Below are positions 47,168 to 56,694 of a stretch of DNA of 64,000 nucleotides, in pieces (within the stretch, counting starts at the first letter, position 1; each line of letters opens with the position of its first letter). This DNA is from JAUIAI01 sp041396685 (GTDB lineage Bacteria > Pseudomonadota > Gammaproteobacteria > Burkholderiales > Burkholderiaceae_E). The notes below the pieces were generated by a model, which was given only the letters and a program-made list of their open reading frames with translations, had not been told where the DNA came from and did no database searches. A program made the translations under genes and the position numbers. Where the stretch lies: positions 62,001-126,000 of the forward strand of contig JAWKYD010000006.1 of NCBI GenBank assembly GCA_041396685.1. Reading direction: 5' to 3'.

Positions 47168-48568
47168 TCAGGGTTCGCCGAGCCTGGCCAGGGCCGCGCG
47201 GGCGGCATCGACGACCCGCGACGGTGCGGTTCCGCCAACGTGATCGCGCGCGGCCACCGAGCCTTCGAGCGTCAGAACCCCGAACACGTCCGCCGAGATG
47301 CGGTCGCTGAACGCCTGTAATGCCGACAGCGACAGGTCGGCGAGATCGACGCCTTGTTCGGTGGCCGCCCGCACCGCGCGCGCAACGACTTCGTGCGCCT
47401 CGCGAAATGGCAGACCCTTGCGCACCAGGTAATCGGCCAGGTCGGTGGCGGTGGCGAAGCCCTGGCGTGCCGCCGCGCGCATTCGCTCCGGGCGCGGGCG
47501 GATGCCGGGAATCAGATCGGCGAAGATACGCAAGGTGTCCAAAATGGTGCGCGCGGTGTCGAACAGGGGCTCTTTGTCCTCCTGGTTGTCCTTGTTGTAG
47601 GCCAGTGGCTGACCTTTCATCAGCGTGAGCAGACCGACCAGCGATCCGAAGACGCGGCCACTCTTGCCGCGTGCCAGTTCCGGCACGTCGGGATTCTTCT
47701 TCTGCGGCATGATCGACGAGCCGGTGCAGAACCGGTCCGCCATGTCGATGAAGCCCACCGCCGGCGACATCCAGAGAACCAGCTCCTCCGACAACCGCGA
47801 GACGTGCACCATGATGAGGCTCGCGGCGGCACAGAACTCGATCGCGAAGTCCCGATCCGAGACCGCATCGAGTGAATTGCCGGCGACGGCCTCGAAGCCA
47901 AGCTCGCGGGCGACGCGCTCGCGGTCGATCGGAAAGGTGGTGCCGGCCAGGGCTGCCGCGCCCAGTGGCAGCCGGTTGACCCTGCTGCGCGTATCGCGCA
48001 GGCGCTCGGCATCGCGGGCAAACATCTCGACATAGGCGAGCAGGTGGTGCCCGAAGGTGACGGGCTGCGCCACCTGCAAATGCGTGAAGCCCGGCATGAT
48101 GGTGTCCGCATGATCGAGCGCGCAGCGCGCCAACGCGCGCTGCAGATCCACCAGCCGTGCGACCGATTCGTCGATGACGCCGCGCAACCAGAGCCGGATG
48201 TCGGTGGCCACCTGGTCGTTGCGTGAGCGGCCCGTGTGCAGGCGCTTACCAGCATCGCCCACCAACGCGGTCAGACGTGCCTCGATGTTCAGGTGCACGT
48301 CTTCGAGATCGATCGACCAGTGAAACGCACCAGCCTCGATCTCACGACCGATCTGCTGCAGGCCACGCTCGATGTCGGCGAGGTCGTCGGCGGTGATGAT
48401 CCGGCCGGCAGCCAGCATGCGTGCATGGGCGAGCGAGCCCTGAATATCGACCAGCGCAAGCTGTCGATCGAAGTCCACCGACGCCGTGTAACGCTTGACC
48501 AGTTCGTCCATCGGTTCGGAGAACAGGCCGGACCATCCGGCGCTTTTGTTGGCGAGCTGGTCTGTCAT
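47168..48568 (-). CDS. argH: Argininosuccinate lyase
   Basis: A 466-residue enzyme of the fumarase/aspartase superfamily that splits argininosuccinate into arginine and fumarate, the last step of arginine synthesis. Signature GSSIMPQKKNPD with the flexible catalytic Ser, RSRNDQVATD, and TIMPGFTHLQVAQPV are present. The start at 48568 (MTDQLANKSAGWSG) was chosen over an ATG eight codons earlier because it matches usual N-termini. Divergent from the AlgZ-like kinase gene. Confidence 0.96.
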   Translation of the reverse strand: MTDQLANKSAGWSGLFSEPMDELVKRYTASVDFDRQLALVDIQGSLAHARMLAAGRIITADDLADIERGLQQIGREIEAGAFHWSIDLEDVHLNIEARLTALVGDAGKRLHTGRSRNDQVATDIRLWLRGVIDESVARLVDLQRALARCALDHADTIMPGFTHLQVAQPVTFGHHLLAYVEMFARDAERLRDTRSRVNRLPLGAAALAGTTFPIDRERVARELGFEAVAGNSLDAVSDRDFAIEFCAAASLIMVHVSRLSEELVLWMSPAVGFIDMADRFCTGSSIMPQKKNPDVPELARGKSGRVFGSLVGLLTLMKGQPLAYNKDNQEDKEPLFDTARTILDTLRIFADLIPGIRPRPERMRAAARQGFATATDLADYLVRKGLPFREAHEVVARAVRAATEQGVDLADLSLSALQAFSDRISADVFGVLTLEGSVAARDHVGGTAPSRVVDAARAALARLGEP

Positions 48569-48691
48569 GGCCAATTTGTGTAGAAAAGACAACAGGTTGA
48601 GCGCGAATTTGTAGTCACGGGATTATATCGATGGCTATTCTCGCCACATATCGGCCGAAATCGATTCGGCCTCTACAAGAAGCGACCACTG

Positions 48692-49843
48692 ATGCAAGGT
48701 GCGACCACGGCAATGGTCACCCAGCCTGCCGGCAAGGCGGTTGTGGCCTCGGGCTCACAGAGTGAGCAGGCCCGTGCGCGTCGTCAATCCGACGGCGCCG
48801 CACTGCCATTGCTGCCCGACTGCTGCAACCTCGGCACGATTCTACGGGTGCTGTTCGTCCTGTGCGTCGGCAGTGCCGCGACCGCGCTCGTGACCGCGCC
48901 GTCCCTGCTGTCCGCCGCCGGTGCCTTCGCCGATATCGTGTTGATGACCGTGCCGGCCGCGCTGGTCAGCCTGGCCGCGTTGTGTCCCTTGCGCAAGTGG
49001 GTCAACGGGCAGGCGCGCCAAGTGCAATGGACGGTGGGGCTCGGCGTACCGGTGCTTGCCACCATGGTTACCGGCTTCGGTCTCGTACAGATCCTGAAGG
49101 TCGGCGAGCCGGCCCAAGGCCTGGCATGGTGGTTGGGCGTGCGTGCCGTGACGACGGCATTGGTCGCCGTGGCGCTGATCGAGTGGCTCTATCTGCGCAA
49201 CCTGTCGCTGCAGCCGGCGCAGGCCGAGGGGCGGCTGCAGGCGCTGCAAGCCCGCATCCGACCGCATTTCCTGTTCAACAGCCTGAACACCGTTCTCGGC
49301 CTGATGCGTAGCGACGCACGCCAGGCAGAGCGCACGCTCGAGAATCTTGCCGACCTGTTCCGGGTTTTCATGAAGGACAGTCGCGAACTGGTCCCGCTGG
49401 ACGAAGAAGTCCTGCTGTGCAAGGAGTACCTCTCGATCGAGAAACTGCGGCTTGCGGAGCGCCTGTCGGTGAGCTGGGAGATCGAGGACATGCCCGGCGA
49501 CGCGCTCCTGCCCTCGCTGTTGCTGCAACCCTTGGTCGAGAACGCCGTCCACCACGGTATCGAGCCGCGGTCCGAAAGCGGCCGAATCACCATCACGATC
49601 GCCAAGAGCGGAGATCGTGTCCGAGTCGACATCGTCAATCCAATGTCGGATACGCCGCCCACGCGGCCCGGCAACCAGATGGCTTTGTCCAATATCCGCG
49701 AGCGTCTGAGCCTGACCTTCGATGTCGAGGGTCAACTCAACACGGCCGTCGATGACGGCCAGTTTCGCGCAACCGTCACCTTCCCCTACCGCCAAGAGAG
49801 AAGACGAAGAAATGTCCGATCCAACTTCGATACTGATCGTTGA
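48692..49843 (+). CDS. AlgZ/FimS-type (LytS-family) sensor kinase
   Basis: A 383-residue inner-membrane histidine kinase: four hydrophobic segments in the first about 170 residues, a His_kinase domain with His192 in RPHFLFNSLNTVLGL, and an HATPase domain with VENAVHHGIEP and LSNIRERL. This is the AlgZ/LytS class rather than the classic HisKA class. The partner is the LytTR regulator that overlaps its 3' end by 32 bases. In many beta- and gammaproteobacteria this pair sits between argH and hemC, as here. The signal is not known. Confidence 0.9.
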   Translation: MQGATTAMVTQPAGKAVVASGSQSEQARARRQSDGAALPLLPDCCNLGTILRVLFVLCVGSAATALVTAPSLLSAAGAFADIVLMTVPAALVSLAALCPLRKWVNGQARQVQWTVGLGVPVLATMVTGFGLVQILKVGEPAQGLAWWLGVRAVTTALVAVALIEWLYLRNLSLQPAQAEGRLQALQARIRPHFLFNSLNTVLGLMRSDARQAERTLENLADLFRVFMKDSRELVPLDEEVLLCKEYLSIEKLRLAERLSVSWEIEDMPGDALLPSLLLQPLVENAVHHGIEPRSESGRITITIAKSGDRVRVDIVNPMSDTPPTRPGNQMALSNIRERLSLTFDVEGQLNTAVDDGQFRATVTFPYRQERRRRNVRSNFDTDR

Positions 49844-50612
49844 CGACGAGCCGGTCGCACGCTCGCGTCTGCGCGAGCTCCTGGCCGATCTGTCTCCCGA
49901 GTTTCCGCACCGCATCGTCGGCGAAGCCGCGAATGCGCCGGAGGCCTTGTCGCAGATCGAGATGAACCAGCCACGCATCGTGTTGCTGGACATCCAGATG
50001 CCGAACATGACCGGCATCGAGCTCGCCAGGCACATATCGGCGCGTGCGCAGAGCGGCGAGAGCGATCGGCCGATGCCGCTGATCATCTTCGTCACCGCGT
50101 TCGACGAGTTCGCCGTCGAGGCCTTTGAAGTCAGGGCCGTCGATTACCTGCTCAAACCCGTTCGCTCACAGCGTCTGCTGGAGGCGTTGCGGCGCGCGAT
50201 GGCACGTGTGCCCGCCGAGCACGCCGACGCGATCGATCAACTGGCGCGGGCCACCAGCACGCGCCGTCGTCACCTGTCCGTCCACGAGCGCGGGCGCGTC
50301 ATCCTGGTGCCGCTCGAGCAGATCGTGTACCTGAAGGCCGAGCTCAAGTACATCACGGTCCGCACGACCGAGCGCGAGTTTCTGATCGAGGAGTCGCTTA
50401 CCTCGCTCGAGCAGGAGTTCTGCGATCGCTTCGTTCGCATCCATCGCAACGCGCTCGTCGCACGTCCTGCGATCGCCGGATTCGAACGCGTGACTCCGTC
50501 GGGTGATGCCGATTCCGGCGATCCTTACTGGCAGGTCGTGATGCGCGATGTCGACGAGCGCCTTCCGGTCAGCCGCCGGCAGTGGTCGTCCGTGAAAAAC
50601 CTTGTCAGCTAG
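49812..50612 (+). CDS. LytTR response regulator, AlgR-like
   Basis: A 266-residue regulator: N-terminal receiver with Asp60 in VLLDIQMPNMTG and YLLKPV, and a C-terminal LytTR DNA-binding domain (RGRVILVPLEQIVYLKAELK, RFVRIHRNALVARPAI). AlgR-like proteins bind promoter repeats and control surface and virulence functions. Coupled to the kinase by a 32-base overlap, and its last codons overlap the hemC start by 11 bases. Start ATG at 49812 is preceded by GAGAGAAG. Confidence 0.93.
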   Translation: MSDPTSILIVDDEPVARSRLRELLADLSPEFPHRIVGEAANAPEALSQIEMNQPRIVLLDIQMPNMTGIELARHISARAQSGESDRPMPLIIFVTAFDEFAVEAFEVRAVDYLLKPVRSQRLLEALRRAMARVPAEHADAIDQLARATSTRRRHLSVHERGRVILVPLEQIVYLKAELKYITVRTTEREFLIEESLTSLEQEFCDRFVRIHRNALVARPAIAGFERVTPSGDADSGDPYWQVVMRDVDERLPVSRRQWSSVKNLVS

Positions 50613-51546
50613 TGCCACTCCCCGGCGCCTGGTGCTCGCCTCGCGCGAAAGCCGGCTGGCGATGTGGCAGGCCGAGCACGTTCGCGATCGTCTGCAGGCG
50701 CTTTACCCGGATTGCGCGATCACGATACTCGGTCTGACGACCGAGGGCGATCGGGTGCTCGATCGCCCGTTGGCCGAGATCGGTGGCAAGGGCTTGTTCA
50801 TCAAGGAACTCGAGGTAGCCTTGGCCGACGGCCGGGCGGACCTCGCGGTGCACTCGATGAAGGACGTACCGATGCAGATGCCGGATGGCTTCGCCATCGG
50901 CGCGATCCTCGCGCGCGAGGATCCGCGCGACGCTTTCGTGTCCAATGTGTACGAGTCATTGGCGGCCTTGCCCGAGGGGGCCCGCCTTGGCACCTCCAGC
51001 CTGCGGCGCGCGGCGCAGTTGCTCGCGGCATATCCTTCGCTCGACGTCCGCGCTTTGCGTGGCAACATCAACACCCGGCTGCGCAAGCTCGACGATGGTG
51101 AGTACGACGCCATCATCCTGGCAGCCGCGGGGCTCAAAAGACTCGGCTTCGCGGACAGAATCCGCCAGATCTTGCCGCCCCCCGAATGCCTTCCGGCGGT
51201 AGGGCAGGGCGCGCTCGCGATCGAGATCCGTCACGACCGTGACGAGCTGCGTGGCTGGCTCGCACCCTTGAACGATTCGCCCACCGAGCTGGCCGTCACT
51301 TGCGAGCGCGCGATGGCGGGGCGCCTGGCGGGCAGCTGCCGGGTTCCCCTGGCCGGGTATTGCGAGGCCATCGATGGTGGCCGGCACGAGCTGCGTGCCA
51401 GGGTCGCCGCACCGGATGGCTCCGAGGTCCTGGAGGCCGTCGTCGTCGATCGGCTCGCCGCCTTGGACGATGCGCGACGGATGGGCTTGGCCGCCGCCGA
51501 AGAACTCCTCGCCCAGGGTGCGGCGCGTTGGCTGCCTTTGTCCTGA
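50602..51546 (+). CDS. hemC: Porphobilinogen deaminase
   Basis: A 314-residue hydroxymethylbilane synthase joining four porphobilinogens into the linear tetrapyrrole in haem synthesis. Arg-rich active-site motifs RLVLASRESRLAMWQAEHVR and LGTSSLRRAAQL, and the dipyrromethane-binding Cys246 in AGSCRVPLAGY. The probable start is TTG 50602 overlapping the regulator gene; GTG 50632 would give a shorter protein still containing the core. Followed by hemD with a 19-base overlap. Confidence 0.93.
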   Translation: MSASATPRRLVLASRESRLAMWQAEHVRDRLQALYPDCAITILGLTTEGDRVLDRPLAEIGGKGLFIKELEVALADGRADLAVHSMKDVPMQMPDGFAIGAILAREDPRDAFVSNVYESLAALPEGARLGTSSLRRAAQLLAAYPSLDVRALRGNINTRLRKLDDGEYDAIILAAAGLKRLGFADRIRQILPPPECLPAVGQGALAIEIRHDRDELRGWLAPLNDSPTELAVTCERAMAGRLAGSCRVPLAGYCEAIDGGRHELRARVAAPDGSEVLEAVVVDRLAALDDARRMGLAAAEELLAQGAARWLPLS

Positions 51547-52289
51547 CGCAACCGCTGGGCCGGGTCGAATCGATTCGAGACGCCTTGCTGGCCGCCGGGC
51601 ATGATTGCCTGGCCATGCCGTTCTCGGCTTTGTACGCGCATGCCGACGGATTGTCCGTTCTGGCTCGGCTCGCACCTGCGGACCACGATCGGATCGTCTT
51701 CGTCAGTCCGGCCGCCGTGGCCTTTGCCGCGGCTGCGCTGGGCACTGCCTGGCAGGACGGTGATCGGGTCTGCGCGGTCGGCGCAGGGACGACCGAAGCC
51801 CTGCACGAGCATGCGGTTCTGCGGCCCGGGACGCAGCCGATCATGCCCCCTCGGCCGCCATATGATGCCGATTCGCTGATGCCGCTGATCGATACCGATT
51901 CGGTGCACTCTTTGCTCGTGGTCAAGGGCGAGGGCGGGCGCCGCGACTGGCTGGACGCGTTGCGTGCGCACGGCAAGCGGGTGACCGAGGTGATCGTCTA
52001 TGGTTCGCATCCTGTGCTGCCGGATGCCGGTGTCGTGGACGCGCTCGCAACGCGTCTGGGCGATGGGGCGGATGTCGCCACCTTGTTGAGCAGTCGCGCG
52101 GCGATCTCGGCGATGGTGGGTTGGCAGCCGTTGTCGCCGTTGTGGTCACAATTGACTGCCCGGCCTGCGCTGGCCGTTCATCCGAACGTCGCCGATCGCG
52201 CGCGCGAGGCCGGCTTCCGTGATTTGCGCTTGTTGCAGTCAGGGCAGTCGCTGCTCGCCGGTGCCGTCGCGCTGGCTGCGCAGATGTGA
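51528..52289 (+). CDS. hemD: Uroporphyrinogen-III synthase, TTG start
   Basis: A 253-residue HemD-fold protein that cyclises hydroxymethylbilane with inversion of ring D. HemD sequences are poorly conserved, but the N-terminal VLTQPLGRVESI, FVSPAAVAF and the C-terminal VATLLSSRAAISAMVGWQPL plus PALAVHPNVADRAREAGF fit the two-domain pattern. It begins at TTG 51528 inside the end of hemC. A hemX-like gene that often follows is absent; instead a short 96-base gap leads to hemY. Confidence 0.88.
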   Translation: MAAFVLTQPLGRVESIRDALLAAGHDCLAMPFSALYAHADGLSVLARLAPADHDRIVFVSPAAVAFAAAALGTAWQDGDRVCAVGAGTTEALHEHAVLRPGTQPIMPPRPPYDADSLMPLIDTDSVHSLLVVKGEGGRRDWLDALRAHGKRVTEVIVYGSHPVLPDAGVVDALATRLGDGADVATLLSSRAAISAMVGWQPLSPLWSQLTARPALAVHPNVADRAREAGFRDLRLLQSGQSLLAGAVALAAQM

Positions 52290-52385
52290 CGGGCAGGGCG
52301 GCGCATCGGCGCCGCCGCCGGCCGTTCGCCGCGCCTGCCGGAGCGCGCGATAAAATGCCGGTTTGGTTGCCTTCGATGCCTGTTT

Positions 52386-53597
52386 ATGCGCTTGATCGTC
52401 AAGCTGCTGATCGTATTGGCCCTGGCGGCGGGCCTGGGTCTGCTGATTCGTTACCACGAAGGCAGCGTCACCATTTCGTTGCCGCCGAGCAGCTACACGC
52501 TGGCCCCGAACGAGCTCGCGCTCGGCATTCTGGCGTCGTTCGTGCTCGGCTATTTCGTAGTGCGTTCGCTGGTTGTCCTGCTTACCTTCCCGGAGTCTCT
52601 CGGCGCCTGGCTCGGCCGCCGCCGCCGCCGTCACGCCGAGGGAGCGTTGCATGAACTCGTGCTGTCGATGCACGAGGGTGATCTCGTCAGGGTGGACAAG
52701 CTCGCCGAGCGTGCCCTGCGAGACGAATCGACCGCCGGACCCGCAACGCTGATGGCGGCACGGGCGGCGCACATGAACGGGGACCCTCTGCGTCGCAATC
52801 ACTGGCTGCAGCGCTCCACGAGTATCGCCGGTGCGGAGCGTGCGCGGATCATGTTTGCGGCCGAAACCGCGCTCGACGACCAACGACCGGTCGAAGCGCT
52901 CGCGATCCTCGCTCGTGCCCCGACGGCTCTGGCGAGCGGGGTCCCGTTGCTGCGGCTGAAGCTTCGTGCCCTGCAGGATGCGGAGCAGTGGCGCGAGGCG
53001 CTCGCGGTCGCGCGTGAACTGCAGCGCAAGCGCGGGCTGGACGAGGACGCCGTTGGGAGAGTGCGGTCGCAGGCTTTGGAGGCGATGTTCGAGGCGGCCG
53101 GTTCGGCCGCGGAGGTCGATGCGCTCTATGTCGAGGCGGGCCGCGACGGTATCGCGCAGGCCGGGGTGATCGAGGCCGCCGCAGAGGCGTTCGCACGCGT
53201 CGGGGAGGAAATGAAAGCGCTGCGCGTGATCGAGCGCATTCTCGAGACGCGCCTGTCGCCGCCGGCGCTGGTATTGTTCACGCGGTTGAATACGATTCCC
53301 CCGCGCGAGCGTCTGCGGCTCGCTGAGCGCTGGCAGCGCCAGTATGACGACGACGCATTGATTCTCGCGACGCTGGGCCGGTTGTGCATTGCCGAAGGTC
53401 TGTGGGGCAAAGCCGAAGAATGCTTGCGCGCCGCCGACGCGAAGTCTCCGTCGCCGTTCACCCGCCTGGCCCTGGCCGAGATGTACGAAGCACTGGGGCG
53501 CCAGCAGGATGCCTCCGATCTGTACAAGGACATCGCGCGTGACGGGCGCACGGGGTCTCTGCCAGCCCCGATGAGCGGGCCGAGACTGGCGGGCTGA
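52386..53597 (+). CDS. hemY: HemY-like TPR membrane protein
   Basis: A 403-residue protein with two N-terminal membrane segments (about 4-20 and 42-65) and a C-terminal set of helix-turn-helix TPR-like repeats rich in Ala, Arg and Glu. This is the HemY N-domain/TPR architecture found after hemCD in proteobacteria; despite its name it is not the protoporphyrinogen oxidase. Its role in haem synthesis remains indirect. Ends 9 bases before the convergent MFS gene. Confidence 0.85.
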   Translation: MRLIVKLLIVLALAAGLGLLIRYHEGSVTISLPPSSYTLAPNELALGILASFVLGYFVVRSLVVLLTFPESLGAWLGRRRRRHAEGALHELVLSMHEGDLVRVDKLAERALRDESTAGPATLMAARAAHMNGDPLRRNHWLQRSTSIAGAERARIMFAAETALDDQRPVEALAILARAPTALASGVPLLRLKLRALQDAEQWREALAVARELQRKRGLDEDAVGRVRSQALEAMFEAAGSAAEVDALYVEAGRDGIAQAGVIEAAAEAFARVGEEMKALRVIERILETRLSPPALVLFTRLNTIPPRERLRLAERWQRQYDDDALILATLGRLCIAEGLWGKAEECLRAADAKSPSPFTRLALAEMYEALGRQQDASDLYKDIARDGRTGSLPAPMSGPRLAG

Positions 53598-53606
53598 GTC
53601 ACGGCG

Positions 53607-55031
53607 TCAGCGTCCTCCGGGCCGGTTGCGCAGTGCGAATACGCCGGCCAGCAATAGCAGCGACAAACCTGTGGCGGCGAAGGTCGCGGCCATTGCGTCC
53701 GCGGTAGCCGACAGACGTGCGAAAGCACTTTGCACGATCGGCAGCACGATCGCGCCCAACATGAGACCGAACAATCGGGTCACGCCGGCGAGACTGCCGG
53801 CCACGCCGCGCGCATGCGGTGGGACGCTGGCCATCGTGCCCTCCAGGTGGCCGATCTGGTAGAGCCCCAGGCCGATCCCGCAGGTGAACAACAGGACGGC
53901 GAGGGCGCCTAGCCCGGGCAGCCAGGGCTGCGCGCCGATACCCGCCAGGGCAAGCGCGCAGATCACCAGGCCGGTGGTCATCAGCGCGTTGGCGCTGGCC
54001 GCCGACGCCAGGCGCGGTACCAGGCGACCGGCGACGAATGCGCCCGCCGGATAGAGCATCAGCAGGGCACCGGCGCCCGTGATGCTCAAACCCGGCCACT
54101 GCGCGAGCCGGTAGGGCAGAAGCAAGAGGTTCGCGAACGCCGCCAGGTTGATCAGCACCGACCCGAGCTGATAGTCGCGAAACGATGCCCGGGCAAGCCA
54201 GTCGACATGCAGAATCGGGTCGGCGGCCCGGCGCTCGACGCGTATGAACAGAACGAGGGCGAAGAGCGTGGCCATGGCCCCCATCACGGTCGGCGCATGG
54301 TTGAGGCCGCCGGCGCGCCAGAAGTTCGCAGCTGCGACGATGCCCATCAACCACCCGCCCAACAACAGGGCGCCCGCGATGTCGAAGGGCTTTCCGGTCA
54401 GTACGCCGCGCGCGCTACGAGCCTCTTGACTGTCGCCGATAGTCCTGGCCGCGATCATGAGCACGAGGGCCGTCAGCGCAATCGGCACCCGGACCCAGAA
54501 GACACCGGCCCAGCCGAAGTGCTCGACCAGCCAGCCACCCGCCAGCGGCCCGACGGCCATGCCGAAGCCGAACAATGCGGTGTACATCGCCATTGCATTG
54601 CGCTGTTGCGTCGGTGGATACAGCCAGCTCACCAGCGCGGGTGCAACCCCGATGACCAGGCCGGTGCCGATGCCTTGCAGGACCCGCATCGCGACCAGCA
54701 TCGCGAACGACGTGGCCGATGCGCAACCGGCCAGCGCCAACGCCGCGATGGCCAGGCCGAGCATGAACACGCGGCGATGACCGAGACGGTCGCCCAGCTT
54801 GCCGAACGAGATCGCGAGTCCGGTCTGCACGAGCGCGAACGGAATGATCACCCACTGGATCTCGTTGACCGTGATGGCGAACGCGTCGCTCAAGGCCGGA
54901 AACGCGACATTGACCAGCGTGTCCAGCGGGGCGACGGACGTGCCCAGCCCAAGCGCAAGCAGCCCGATCGGCGAGGGCCGCCCGCGGCGCGCATCGTGCG
55001 CGACATCCGCTCGTTGAGCCGGTGCGCTCAT
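53607..55031 (-). CDS. MFS drug/solute exporter, DHA2-like
   Basis: A 474-residue major facilitator with about 14 membrane segments, matching the EmrB/QacA-type DHA2 family: GKLGDRLGHRRVF (motif A) and GFGMAVGPLAGGWLVEHFGW (motif C, typical of antiporters). It would export drugs or amphipathic solutes against proton entry. Lies 27 bases downstream of the aldehyde dehydrogenase gene on the same strand, so the two may be one transcript. Substrate unknown. Confidence 0.88.
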   Translation of the reverse strand: MSAPAQRADVAHDARRGRPSPIGLLALGLGTSVAPLDTLVNVAFPALSDAFAITVNEIQWVIIPFALVQTGLAISFGKLGDRLGHRRVFMLGLAIAALALAGCASATSFAMLVAMRVLQGIGTGLVIGVAPALVSWLYPPTQQRNAMAMYTALFGFGMAVGPLAGGWLVEHFGWAGVFWVRVPIALTALVLMIAARTIGDSQEARSARGVLTGKPFDIAGALLLGGWLMGIVAAANFWRAGGLNHAPTVMGAMATLFALVLFIRVERRAADPILHVDWLARASFRDYQLGSVLINLAAFANLLLLPYRLAQWPGLSITGAGALLMLYPAGAFVAGRLVPRLASAASANALMTTGLVICALALAGIGAQPWLPGLGALAVLLFTCGIGLGLYQIGHLEGTMASVPPHARGVAGSLAGVTRLFGLMLGAIVLPIVQSAFARLSATADAMAATFAATGLSLLLLAGVFALRNRPGGR

Positions 55032-55058
55032 CCGACGCGGATCCGAGCTCGCCGACCG

Positions 55059-56525
55059 TCAGTCATGGCGAACCGCGATCGTCTTCAAGGTGGTGAATCC
55101 GTACAGTGCCTCGAATCCCTTCTCGCGTCCGAAGCCGGAGTGCTTCATGCCGCCGAAGGGCAGTTCGACACCCCCGCCGGCGCCGTAGTTGTTGATGAAC
55201 ACCTGGCCGGTACGCACCGCACGGGCCATGCGCATCTGACGCGCGCCATCGGCCGTCCAGACGCCCGCAACCAGGCCGTACGGGGTGGCGTTGGCGAGTG
55301 CGATCGCGTCGTCTTCGTGCTCGAACGGCGTCATCGCGAGCACCGGGCCGAATACCTCCTGCTGCGCCACCGCGTGCCCGATCGGCACTCGTCCGAGCAG
55401 CACCGCCGGCTGGTAATAGCCGTTGGCTGGCAGGCCGTCGGCCAGGCGTCCGGTGGCCAGCACGGGCAGACCATCGCGCTCGGCCTGGGCAAGGAAGCTG
55501 CTGACCCGATCGCGCTGGCGCGCATTGATCAGCGGACCGAGATCGGCATCGGCCTGCGGGGTGTCCGTGACGAGTGCCTTGAAGGCGGCGCCCAGACGCT
55601 CGGCGAGCTCGTCCTGGCGCTCGCGTGCCACCAGAACCCGTGAGCCGGCCGAGCAGGTCTGGCCGCAGTTCTGGATGATGGCATTGACGATCACCGGCAC
55701 CGCCGCGTCGAGGTCGGCGTCGGCGAACACCACCTGCGCCGACTTGCCGCCGAGTTCCAGGGTCACGGGGCAGCAGTGGGCGGCGGCGGCATTGCTTACC
55801 CGTTCGCCAGTGGGGCCCGAGCCCGTGAACGAGATGTGGTCGATGCCCGGGTGCTCGGCCAAGGCCTGACCGGCCTCGGCGCCGAGGCCGGTGACGATGT
55901 TCAGCGCACCCGCAGGCAGGTCACATTGGGCGGCAAGCTCGGCGACGCGCAGCAGGCTCAGACAGGCATCCTCGGCCGGCTTGACGACACAGGCATTGCC
56001 GGCCGCGAGGGCCGCGCCGACCGAGCGGCCGAAGATCTGCATCGGGTAGTTCCAAGGGATGATGTGACCCGTGACCCCGTGCGGCTCCCGCAGCGTGAGC
56101 ACGGTATAGCCGTTCTGGTATGGCAGCGTCTGACCGTGGAGCTTGTCGGCGGCGCCGGCGTAGAACTCGAAGTAGCGCGCCAGGGCCAGGGCGTCGGCGC
56201 GCGCCTGTCTCATCGGCTTGCCGGTATCGCGCGACTCCAGTTCCGCGAGCTCGTCCTGATTCGCGGCCACGGCGGCCGACAGACGCGCCAGTAGACGGCC
56301 GCGCTCGGCAGCGGCAAAGCGCCCCCAGGCACCACGGAAGGGCAGGCCCGTGCGTTCGCCGTCGATGGCACGGCGGGCGGCGGCCACCGCGAGGTCGACA
56401 TCGCGGGCATTGCCGCGTGCGATCAGGGCGAAGGGCTCCCCCGTGGCGGGTTCGACGACGGCGACCGTGCGGCCGTCGCTGGCGGCACGGCGGGAATTGT
56501 CGATGAAGTGCAGGTATTCGCGCAT
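55059..56525 (-). CDS. NAD(P)-dependent aldehyde dehydrogenase
   Basis: A 488-residue aldehyde dehydrogenase. NAD-site PWNYPMQI and FTGSGPTGE, general base Glu in TLELGGKSAQVVFAD, catalytic Cys in NCGQTCSAGSR, and the C-terminal ELPFGGMKHSGFGRE are all in place. The broad betaine-aldehyde/aliphatic group is suggested; exact substrate cannot be set. An ATG at 56525 matches family length. Upstream is a 169-base divergent gap to the pyrophosphatase gene. Confidence 0.93.
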   Translation of the reverse strand: MREYLHFIDNSRRAASDGRTVAVVEPATGEPFALIARGNARDVDLAVAAARRAIDGERTGLPFRGAWGRFAAAERGRLLARLSAAVAANQDELAELESRDTGKPMRQARADALALARYFEFYAGAADKLHGQTLPYQNGYTVLTLREPHGVTGHIIPWNYPMQIFGRSVGAALAAGNACVVKPAEDACLSLLRVAELAAQCDLPAGALNIVTGLGAEAGQALAEHPGIDHISFTGSGPTGERVSNAAAAHCCPVTLELGGKSAQVVFADADLDAAVPVIVNAIIQNCGQTCSAGSRVLVARERQDELAERLGAAFKALVTDTPQADADLGPLINARQRDRVSSFLAQAERDGLPVLATGRLADGLPANGYYQPAVLLGRVPIGHAVAQQEVFGPVLAMTPFEHEDDAIALANATPYGLVAGVWTADGARQMRMARAVRTGQVFINNYGAGGGVELPFGGMKHSGFGREKGFEALYGFTTLKTIAVRHD

Positions 56526-56694
56526 GTTCGGATCCGGTCGTCTCCATGGAAACGCCGATTATCGCCAAGCCCGGCGTCGTCGTCATGGCGGCTACCACGC
56601 CGCCGCTTCCGCCTGGCGGCGCTGCCCTACAATTTGCTGGCAGTGAAGCTTCGGGTCGACCCCCGAGCGATGACTCCTCCCTGATAAGAAGCGC

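Noticed and set aside
48597..48626. Candidate promoter TTGAGC-18-GATTAT for the AlgZ-like kinase
   Set aside because: Both hexamers match consensus at only four of six positions and the transcription start is unknown, so it was not listed as a feature.
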